The notes beneath the pieces were generated by a model. It was not told the DNA's origin. It did no database searches and saw nothing but the letters and a program-made list of their open reading frames with translations. A DNA stretch of 11,795 bases from CAYMST01 sp964393115 (GTDB lineage Bacteria; Bacteroidota; Bacteroidia; Cytophagales; Cyclobacteriaceae). Every line of letters starts with the position of its first letter. The first letter of the stretch is position 1. The stretch is from the NCBI GenBank assembly GCA_964393115.1, contig CAYMST010000151.1, positions 1-11,795 of the forward strand, in the 5' to 3' direction. Below, piece after piece: positions 5,876 through 11,795 of this stretch. Position numbers and translations under genes: made by a program.

Positions 5876-6391
5876 ATGGAGGCATATAAATATCTAATCG
5901 TTTTATCCTTATTCATTACAAGTATTGTTGCCTGTGATGTCGTGTCTGATCAGGAGGTTGAACCGACAGGTCCAACTGAAGAAGAAACGAGATTACGAAC
6001 ACTTGACGAAGAAAACATGGTAGAGCCCCCATCGGATTCTGCTCAGTTGGCACAGAAGTTGCACGGTGATGTATCCAAAACATGGTCAACTGTTGCCTTT
6101 ACTATTGAAGGCATGGATGGGCTGTTGGATTGTAGACTAGACGATATAATGGTGTTATCAGCAGATGGTACCTATCGTTTTAACAGCAACGGTACGCGAT
6201 GTGGTATGGAAGACGCAGAAACCAAAGCAGGGGTATGGAGTTTCGACGAAGAGGCATTGACGTTAACTTTTGATGATGGATTTACTGCGTCAATTTCATC
6301 TTTAACGGATTCACAAATTGTGCTTTCTGGAGTTTACTCAAATAGATTAATTGGAGACTTCGATATCGTAGGTAGTTTCGAGACAAAATAA
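5876..6391 (+). CDS. Lipoprotein with a lipocalin-like beta domain
   Basis: The best start is the ATG at 5876, giving 171 residues; a TTG at 5867 would add only three residues before the signal sequence. Residues 1-19 form a lipoprotein signal ending in the lipobox IVAC, with Cys20 lipidated. The next residues are acid-rich (DVVSDQEVE), which resembles the surface-export signal of Bacteroidota lipoproteins but is not an exact match. The body, from about residue 60, alternates strands in the manner of lipocalin-like domains of this phylum: KTWSTVAFTIEG, then DGTYRFNSNG, GVWSFDEEALTLTF and a final strand near the C-terminus. Two later cysteines (in LDCRLDD and TRCGME) may form a disulphide. The DUF547-barrel gene starts 5 bases after the stop, so the two are almost certainly one operon. 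No enzymatic motif is visible; ligand binding is only a guess. Confidence 0.82.
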   Translation: MEAYKYLIVLSLFITSIVACDVVSDQEVEPTGPTEEETRLRTLDEENMVEPPSDSAQLAQKLHGDVSKTWSTVAFTIEGMDGLLDCRLDDIMVLSADGTYRFNSNGTRCGMEDAETKAGVWSFDEEALTLTFDDGFTASISSLTDSQIVLSGVYSNRLIGDFDIVGSFETK

Positions 6392-6396
6392 AAAGT

Positions 6397-8028
6397 ATGT
6401 TAAGAATAGTTTTTGCAGCAGCACTTATCATCACCTCTGGGATGGTTTTTGCTCAGGATAGCTTTTTTCAAAAGGCGAATAAATTCTTTGGCAAGCATGT
6501 GATCGACAGTAAAGTAGATTACCAAACCATCAAAAACAACCCATCGGAACTTAATGCTTTGTTAAGTATCATTGAGAAGGATGCTCCGAAGTCCGTTGAA
6601 GGCGATGAAGACAAAGCGTTTTTCATCAACGCCTATAATTTATTTGTCATCAAAGGTATTATTGACAACTATCCAACTTCTTCGCCACTTAGCGTTACGG
6701 GGTTTTTCGAATCCAAAAACTTCAATTTTGGTGGCAAAAAGGTAAGCTTGAATCAGTTAGAAAAGGACATACTTATCCCGCAAACGAAAGATGCTCGACT
6801 GCATTTTGCATTAGTCTGCGCAGCCATTGGTTGTCCAAAATTGATGAATGCCGCTTATTTCCCTAGCAGCCTGGACCAGACGCTTACGAAAGGGACTANN
6901 NNNNNNNNGTTGGCTATGAACGATGCTGATTTTACAAGAGTTTCCGAATCAGCGAACAGCGCCGAAATATCACAATTATTTGAGTGGTACAAAAGTGACT
7001 TTACACACAAGCATGGTTCGGTGCTTGGTTTTATCAATGCCTATAGAGATAAACCACTGTCCAAAAGCACTAAACTAAGTTTTTACGAGTACGACTGGAC
7101 GTTGAACGAAACCGAGGAGGTAAAAAAAAAAGTAGTTACTGAGGACGAAGAGACATCACAATCCAACTTACTTCAGTTTACGCCCTCAAAACTATTTCGT
7201 CCCGGTCAATTTGAGCTTATCGCGTTTAACAACCTCTATTCACAAACTTCCACATGGAATGAGAATTCAGAGGAAATCGACGCTGCAACGAGAATATCTA
7301 TTCTTACTTCTACAATCCAGTTTACTTATGGAGTATCGAAGAACCGGAGAGTAAATGCGGGGTTTGACTTGGTGATAAGCGCAGGAGGTGTTGGTAATGT
7401 AGATGGAAGTAGTCAATTTCAAATCTTCGGTGGAGATGTAACGCGTGCTACGTCTATCTCAGGATTGGGACCTCGAATCAAGGTTCAACCATTCAAAAAA
7501 ATATCCTTTTTCTCTTATCAAACCTCATTTTTATTTCCCGTTACTTCCCAACTAGAAGGAAGAGGAGAAAGCAATAGCGTATTTACGGCTCTGAACCGTC
7601 ATACTTGGAAAAACCAGTTTCTAATTGATTTAAAGCTTACGAATGAGTTAAGGCTATTTACCGACATCAGCCTTAACTATTTAATCCGCCGCAACGACAA
7701 AGACGAGGAACATTTCTATGACACTAATTTCCTTGACATTCCATTGACCACGTTTTTAAACTATTTCCCAAATGAGCTATGGAGTTTCTATCTTATGGGA
7801 CAGTATAATAGTAGGGTTGGTAATTCCCAGACCAGTGTATTAAACCCTGAATCACAATTTGGTTTATTGCAAAGAAGCACACAGCTTGGAGCTGGGGTGA
7901 AATATCAGGCAACTCGACAATTGGGGTTCGAACTTAGCTATGGTAACTTCATTGGCGGTGCAGGCTCAAGTGGAATTGAAGTTGGGGCAGGTGAAATAGT
8001 TAATTTTGGTATTCGCTATATTCGCTAG
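6397..8028 (+). CDS. DUF547 domain fused to an outer-membrane beta-barrel-like domain (with a 10-N gap)
   Basis: A 543-codon frame. Residues 1-19 are a signal peptide (cleavage near VFA-Q). Residues about 22-238 are a DUF547 domain, shown by AFFINAYNLFVIKGIIDNYP (74-93), RLHFALVCAAIGCPKL (134-149) with two conserved Cys, LFEWYKSDF and the typical closing FYEYDWTLN. A charged linker (about 239-257) leads to a C-terminal half (about 258-543) of alternating amphipathic strands, many aromatic strand ends and a terminal FGIRYIR, as in outer-membrane barrels. DUF547 has no settled function. Ten Ns (6899-6908) fall in the domain; with the bases on either side they fill four codons and the frame resumes as DUF547 sequence, so the gap does not create the fusion. 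It lies 5 bases after the lipoprotein gene. The product probably sits in the outer membrane with DUF547 facing the periplasm. Confidence 0.82.
   Translation: MLRIVFAAALIITSGMVFAQDSFFQKANKFFGKHVIDSKVDYQTIKNNPSELNALLSIIEKDAPKSVEGDEDKAFFINAYNLFVIKGIIDNYPTSSPLSVTGFFESKNFNFGGKKVSLNQLEKDILIPQTKDARLHFALVCAAIGCPKLMNAAYFPSSLDQTLTKGTXXXXLAMNDADFTRVSESANSAEISQLFEWYKSDFTHKHGSVLGFINAYRDKPLSKSTKLSFYEYDWTLNETEEVKKKVVTEDEETSQSNLLQFTPSKLFRPGQFELIAFNNLYSQTSTWNENSEEIDAATRISILTSTIQFTYGVSKNRRVNAGFDLVISAGGVGNVDGSSQFQIFGGDVTRATSISGLGPRIKVQPFKKISFFSYQTSFLFPVTSQLEGRGESNSVFTALNRHTWKNQFLIDLKLTNELRLFTDISLNYLIRRNDKDEEHFYDTNFLDIPLTTFLNYFPNELWSFYLMGQYNSRVGNSQTSVLNPESQFGLLQRSTQLGAGVKYQATRQLGFELSYGNFIGGAGSSGIEVGAGEIVNFGIRYIR
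6899..6908. other. Run of 10 N inside the DUF547 coding region
   Basis: Ten undetermined bases follow GGGACTA. Exactly ten Ns is often a placeholder for an assembly gap of unknown size, so the true number of missing bases may differ. The frame is preserved as given. Confidence 0.98.
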
Positions 8029-8078
8029 TACCGGATTAAGACGATATATTAATTATTACAGCGTATACGAGAGGTTCC

Positions 8079-8579
8079 TTACCTTCCTCCGGACAGCCGG
8101 ATTTCAATATTTTTCAATACGTGGAACACAGCAGGACAAGTAGCTACATTCTGGAGGTGTAGCTTCTTTTTTGCGAGAAATCCTTTTTGGTGAGTATGCG
8201 GATATTCACGACAAGCCTTAGGTTTTACTTCGTAAATGCCGCAGTAATTATCTACGCCTAAGAATGGACATGGTGACTGATTCATGACTTGGTCCTGATC
8301 TTCGTCTATAGTTACATAGTGCTTAATAAAGGTGGCTTCCTTCATTTTTAAGTGACTTGAAATTCTCTTGACATCGGTTTTATTCAAGATGGGAGGTATT
8401 GTTTTGCAACAGTTAGCGCAACTAAGGCAGTCTATTTCTTCGAAGACCTCTTGATCAAACTCTGTTGCCATTTTATCCAGCTCCTTCGATTTCTTTGTGG
8501 AAATTTTGCTTAATACTTTTTTGAAAGCATTCAAATGAGCACTTCTATTTTGTCGCCAATCTTCAATAAGGTCCTTCAA
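8079..8579 (-). CDS. YkgJ-family cysteine-cluster protein
   Basis: A 166-residue soluble protein with the metal-binding signature CLSCANCC (Cys51, 54, 57, 58), followed by Cys104 (SPCPFL), Cys113 (NYCGIYEVKP), Cys123 (KACREYP) and Cys148. This is the eight-Cys pattern of the YkgJ/CxxCxxCC family, proposed to bind iron or zinc; its biochemical role is unknown. The N-terminal 45 residues are charged and helical. The chosen start is TTG at 8579, which overlaps the TGA stop of the upstream spermidine-synthase-like gene in the sequence TTGA, the classic geometry for translational coupling. No ATG lies nearby to replace it. It is the last gene of the potassium-channel operon. The stop lies 50 bases from the convergent DUF547-barrel gene, with no clear terminator between them. 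Confidence 0.9.
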   Translation of the reverse strand: MKDLIEDWRQNRSAHLNAFKKVLSKISTKKSKELDKMATEFDQEVFEEIDCLSCANCCKTIPPILNKTDVKRISSHLKMKEATFIKHYVTIDEDQDQVMNQSPCPFLGVDNYCGIYEVKPKACREYPHTHQKGFLAKKKLHLQNVATCPAVFHVLKNIEIRLSGGR

Positions 8580-9808
8580 AATGGTAATTTATGTTGGTGG
8601 TATAACTCTGGAAAAAGTATTGAATCAACTCGATGCACCTTATTGGTATCGATATTGATTTCAAAGGGAAAGTAAAACAAGTATCCAAGCGCCTCTTCAT
8701 TTAGCCATCTCGTTCTTTCAGGAACTTCGATTTCCTCAATCATCTCTTCCCTGTCAACTGGTATTTTAGACCCAATTATCCAGCTCCACTCTCCCAAAGT
8801 GGGAATTTGATTATGTAATGGCAGGGCATAGAAACCTGCTTTTACCATGGTATTAAGAATCACCTCAAATGCTTGATTAGCTAATATTGGATCGCAAGAC
8901 TGAGTGATCATCATACCTTTTTCTGATAGTCCTGCATAACACTTTTCATAAAAGGATACACTGTAATACTCCGACCATTTATCATTTAAAGGGTCTGGAA
9001 GATCCACAAGAATCAAGTCATATCGTTTTTTTGAAGCTGATAAAAAACGAGATATATCCTCTCGCATAGGATTTACCTTCAACGGATGAGCTAACCACCC
9101 GGTTTGACGAAAGGAATGATACACGCCAGTATCTGAAACTACCCAGTCAATATCCCGGTATCCCAGTTTTTCTAGTTCGTGTACCACCAAACCGTTTTCC
9201 CCACCTAAGACCAAAGCCTGTCTTGGTTTTACCAGTGACGTTACCGGGTAAACGAATGGTTCGGTATAAAGAAAGTGATCATACGTCGTAATATTCAAGA
9301 CATCATGCACATAAAACCAATGATGAGACTTCGCTTTAGTGACGACCAAGTTTTGATCTTCATAAACGACTTTATCTTTATACCGTTGTTGTCCAGGGTA
9401 AAATGATATCTCTGGCAATAAGACTTGAGCTAAGCCTGTCAGAGGATAAAATACTGAGCAAAAAACAACCACTGGCACCACACTCCTGGGCCAGGAAAAC
9501 GATTGAAAGCGAAGTGGTTGAAAACAAGTCGTCAGGACGCCAAAAAGCAGGTATATGTTAATGGAATCCTCCACTATCCCGACCAAGGAGTAAATTAGCC
9601 GCGGAACAGCGATTAAACCAACCAAGTTAATCACTAAACCCACCCATTGTGAAGGCTTTGGAATCTTTAGTACCGAAATAACTTCCACGAAAAATAAGAT
9701 CACTCCCGCTAACAACCAACGCTGACTAACAACCTCCAGAAAATAATAGGCAAGAAAATTAATTTGAATAATGGTCAGACACCACAGCGAAAAGGCTAGT
9801 CTAGCCAT
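8576..9808 (-). CDS. Membrane-anchored spermidine-synthase-like (aminopropyltransferase-fold) protein
   Basis: With the ATG at 9808 the protein has 410 residues. A longer frame from 9880 would overlap the channel gene by 80 bases and place a charged stretch before the first helix, so the internal ATG is preferred. About five hydrophobic segments fill residues 4-128. A soluble domain follows with the order of spermidine synthases: YDHFLYTE (176-183, substrate side), LVLGGENGLV (200-209, in place of GGGDGG), DLILVDLPDP (264-273, the Asp-containing catalytic loop), SVSFYEK (307-313 before renumbering) and LGEWSW near the end. The nucleotide loop and the usual ELD after beta-2 (here VVSDTG) are altered, so polyamine synthesis is possible but not assured. 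It overlaps the channel gene by 8 bases (ATGGCTAG) and the YkgJ-type gene by 4. Confidence 0.87.
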   Translation of the reverse strand: MARLAFSLWCLTIIQINFLAYYFLEVVSQRWLLAGVILFFVEVISVLKIPKPSQWVGLVINLVGLIAVPRLIYSLVGIVEDSINIYLLFGVLTTCFQPLRFQSFSWPRSVVPVVVFCSVFYPLTGLAQVLLPEISFYPGQQRYKDKVVYEDQNLVVTKAKSHHWFYVHDVLNITTYDHFLYTEPFVYPVTSLVKPRQALVLGGENGLVVHELEKLGYRDIDWVVSDTGVYHSFRQTGWLAHPLKVNPMREDISRFLSASKKRYDLILVDLPDPLNDKWSEYYSVSFYEKCYAGLSEKGMMITQSCDPILANQAFEVILNTMVKAGFYALPLHNQIPTLGEWSWIIGSKIPVDREEMIEEIEVPERTRWLNEEALGYLFYFPFEINIDTNKVHRVDSILFPELYHQHKLPF

Positions 9809-10574
9809 CGTCCTCCTCTTCGTTCTTTCTACGTAATTCAGACTCAAAACCCGTTGCGATAATACCTGCTGGTAAGGCAAAGATCCCTACGCCTAAAACG
9901 GCAATAAATGCACCAAGGAGCTTACCAAAAGGGGTTACAGGATACACATCTCCATACCCAACTGTCGTCAATGTCGCCACTCCCCACCACATAGTCGCAG
10001 GAATACTGGTGAATACGTCAGGCTGGGCTTCATGCTCTATGTAATACATCATACTTGATGATAAAACCAACATCACAAAGACGAAGGACAGCGTCACTAC
10101 TAGCTCTTCCCTCCTCCTCCTGATGACAGCTGTAATCATCATAAAGGCACGAGAATAACGTCCAAGCTTGAATAACCTAAACAATCGAAATACACGGAGA
10201 AGCCTTAAAACACGTCCGTCAATCACAAAAATTAGAGGAAGGAAAAAAGGGAGAATGGCTAATAAATCAATAATAGCGGCCATCGAGAAAAAATACTTTG
10301 TCCTCCCCCAAAGCCAATGACTATATCTGGGTATAGAGGTGCATGCCCATAATCTGAGTACATATTCTACTGAGAAAATAGTTACCGAGACTACCTCAAA
10401 TGTATCAAAGAAAAACTGATAACGTGTGTAAATGTGTGATACCGTCTCCATGACTACTGCAGCAACATTCAACACGATTAAGGTCATGATAAAGATATCA
10501 AAACGCTTACTTAATATATCTCCTTCTTCCGCCTTATCGACGGTTTCAATAATTCGTTTCTTTGAAAACTTCAC
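9801..10574 (-). CDS. Six-transmembrane voltage-gated potassium channel
   Basis: A 257-residue subunit with the complete Kv plan. S1 is at about 26-44, S2 at 56-76 (acidic E60, E70), S3 at 95-117 (D103) and S4 at 121-139, with a positive residue at every third position (R121, R124, R127, R130, R133, K136, R139). S5 is at about 157-178, the pore helix IPATMWWGVATL is followed by the selectivity filter TTVGYGD (203-209), and S6 is at 216-241 with the PAGIIATGF ending. Four subunits would form a K+-selective pore in the inner membrane, opened by depolarisation. There is no cytoplasmic RCK/TrkA-N domain; the tail is a short acidic EEEDDG. It is the first gene of a three-gene overlapping operon. 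A near -7 box AAACTTTG lies at 10613-10606 on the minus strand, 32 bases before the start. Confidence 0.96.
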   Translation of the reverse strand: MKFSKKRIIETVDKAEEGDILSKRFDIFIMTLIVLNVAAVVMETVSHIYTRYQFFFDTFEVVSVTIFSVEYVLRLWACTSIPRYSHWLWGRTKYFFSMAAIIDLLAILPFFLPLIFVIDGRVLRLLRVFRLFRLFKLGRYSRAFMMITAVIRRRREELVVTLSFVFVMLVLSSSMMYYIEHEAQPDVFTSIPATMWWGVATLTTVGYGDVYPVTPFGKLLGAFIAVLGVGIFALPAGIIATGFESELRRKNEEEDDG

Positions 10575-10698
10575 CTTAACTTATATCTTATGCCTCGTAG
10601 TTTACCAAAGTTTCTCTTCATTGTTCGGGCATCTGTAACCATCACGGCAGCTCATAGAGCTTCTCTTTGAATTGACATTGATCAAAAGACAATAAATA
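10575..10698. promoter_or_regulatory. 124-bp gap: promoter region of the channel operon and end of the SMP-30-like transcript
   Basis: On the minus strand AAACTTTG (10613-10606) matches TAnnTTTG at 7 of 8, and the channel ATG follows 32 bases on. A small hairpin AGCTC-ATA-GAGCT lies between the two genes but has no T-run, so termination after the SMP-30-like gene is uncertain and read-through into the channel operon is possible. Confidence 0.35.
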
Positions 10699-11568
10699 CT
10701 ACTGCTGGATGAGACGAAATGCTTCCACTTTGTGACTATCGTAAGTAGGAACTACTAACAAATTCTGATCATATACATATTCAATATCAGCGATCTTTTT
10801 GATTCCGTCGGTATTGAGTAGCTCCTTGAGCTGATGATCGGGAGTAATCAATAATAACCGACCGTACCAATCCGAAACGAAATAGAAGCCTTCTTCATGA
10901 GCTGGCACTATTCCATCTCCCCGATTCACTCCCTCTGCGACTACCTCTTTAGCATGGTCAGCTAGCTTGTAATGAACTACATCTTTAGAACCAGATGAGG
11001 CTACCAAAATGAACTCATGATCCAAATGAATTCCATTTGGTTTATTCAGTCCTTCCTCCTTAAAGATCTCCACCTCACCATTACTTATCGTATAGATTTT
11101 GTTCGCATCACGGTCGGTCACATAAAGTTTACCGTCTTTCCCCACACATACATCAAATAGCAACTTGGCTCCTTCGACCTTGGTAGTACCTACTAACGCT
11201 CCACTTTCTTTATCGTATTCTACTAATTGATCGATATCAGTAACGAATATAGAAGAGCCTTTTACGGCTAAGCCATGTGGATCTCTAAGTCCTTTGATCC
11301 AATCCAGTGCTATAACCTTTCCATCAGTTGCTAGCTTTGACACGATGCCCGCTATATGCTTATCAGAAGCGTGTCTATCGATACTGGTCACATATAGCAA
11401 ATCAGATTCCTCATCATAAATTACTGATTCTGACATTTCAAATAGTTTAGGGGTTTCCCAAACCTTTTCAAGAGAATAAGAGATTTCTTTCTTCTCCTCT
11501 TGTCCTGACTTTTTGCTTGTACAGCCAGCAATAAAAGTGAACGCAATGAATATTACAGCATATTTCAT
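10699..11568 (-). CDS. SMP-30/gluconolactonase-like beta-propeller lipoprotein
   Basis: A 289-residue lipoprotein: signal sequence 1-15 with lipobox FIAGC, and Cys16 lipidated. A charged linker follows, then a six-bladed propeller of the SGL/NHL type, with repeating strand pairs such as GLAVKGSSIFVTD, VCVGKDGKLYVTD, GIHLDHEFILVAS and EGFYFVSDWYGRLLLI. The three metal ligands of SMP-30 proteins appear to be kept: Glu48 (in SESVIYD), Asn178 (in KPNGIHLD) and Asp218 (in RGDGIV). That fits a divalent-metal lactonase or related hydrolase in the periplasm or at the outer membrane. Propellers of this family are also used simply for binding, so the reaction is not settled. The start is the ATG at 11568. 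The gene is on the same strand as the channel operon and upstream of it, separated by 124 bases. Confidence 0.88.
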   Translation of the reverse strand: MKYAVIFIAFTFIAGCTSKKSGQEEKKEISYSLEKVWETPKLFEMSESVIYDEESDLLYVTSIDRHASDKHIAGIVSKLATDGKVIALDWIKGLRDPHGLAVKGSSIFVTDIDQLVEYDKESGALVGTTKVEGAKLLFDVCVGKDGKLYVTDRDANKIYTISNGEVEIFKEEGLNKPNGIHLDHEFILVASSGSKDVVHYKLADHAKEVVAEGVNRGDGIVPAHEEGFYFVSDWYGRLLLITPDHQLKELLNTDGIKKIADIEYVYDQNLLVVPTYDSHKVEAFRLIQQ

Positions 11569-11795
11569 GTTGATGTGGTATTTGGTTCTGTCGAACGGTT
11601 ACTTGGTGACAAAAGGAATTTATATAACATATCAGATATGTAATTGAAGCTAAATTAGAAAGTCAGAATAGCATATTCAAATACTCGATTAAAATAAACC
11701 AGGATGGCCGGGTATGAATAGTGAATTACCCAGTTATTATATGGAATCCATAAGATAATTACACAAAAGAGTCGATTTCAACAGCGTATTGCTAT
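11569..11795. other. Upstream region of the SMP-30-like gene, up to the window edge
   Basis: No gene is supported here; one minus-strand frame enters from the edge and stops after 18 codons (SNTLLKSTLLCNYLMDSI), which could be the tail of a neighbour but is too short to call. TCCTTTTG at 11617-11610 on the minus strand matches TAnnTTTG at 7 of 8 and could be the -7 box of the lipoprotein gene. Confidence 0.4.
11627..11641. promoter_or_regulatory. Perfect palindrome ACATATC-A-GATATGT, candidate operator
   Basis: A 15-bp dyad with perfect 7-bp arms, 58 bases upstream of the SMP-30-like gene and just upstream of its possible -7 box. The position fits an operator or activator site. Which protein would bind it is unknown. 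Confidence 0.35.

Noticed and set aside
9809..9880. Longer N-terminus for the spermidine-synthase-like protein
   Set aside because: It would overlap the channel gene by 80 bases and adds a charged leader; the ATG at 9808 gives a natural first membrane helix and an 8-base overlap.

Overview
The window looks like chromosomal DNA of a Bacteroidota bacterium, most likely a marine Cytophagales-type organism. The evidence is the low GC (roughly 36-40% in most stretches), lipoproteins and secreted beta-rich proteins of Bacteroidota type (a GIN-domain protein, a DUF547 protein, an outer-membrane barrel), the general lack of Shine-Dalgarno sequences, and several matches to the Bacteroidota -7 box TAnnTTTG. 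No rRNA, tRNA, CRISPR array, transposase, reverse transcriptase or integrase was seen.

Layout. (1) 1-1796: the start of a gene on the minus strand, cut by the window edge, faces an XRE/S24-like (LexA-like) regulator that has lost both S24 catalytic residues. A perfect 13-bp palindrome lies between them. The regulator is followed after 33 bp by a single-pass membrane coiled-coil protein. (2) 1797-2395: a long gene-free stretch containing a compact GC-rich (about 54%) element of about 308 bp. It is bounded by 12-bp inverted ends and full of internal stems. This is the least explained object in the window. (3) 2396-4357, minus strand: a secreted GIN-domain protein with seven regularly spaced SGAS motifs, and a LysR-type regulator. 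(4) 4358-8028, plus strand: a 407-bp control region holding a near copy of the palindrome, a secreted NodB-type polysaccharide deacetylase, and a two-gene unit of a lipoprotein plus a DUF547-outer-membrane-barrel fusion protein, which carries a 10-N gap. (5) 8079-10574, minus strand: a tightly overlapping operon of a voltage-gated potassium channel, a membrane-embedded spermidine-synthase-like protein and a YkgJ-type cysteine-cluster protein. (6) 10699-11568, minus strand: an SMP-30/gluconolactonase-like lipoprotein.

Working together. Most of the window concerns the cell envelope. The overlapping operon (8-bp and 4-bp overlaps) is the clearest functional unit and links potassium conductance to an aminopropyltransferase-like enzyme. 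The left end (non-cleavable S24-like regulator, membrane protein, structured GC-rich element) could be an accessory module, but no known defence or mobile-element enzyme was found beside it.
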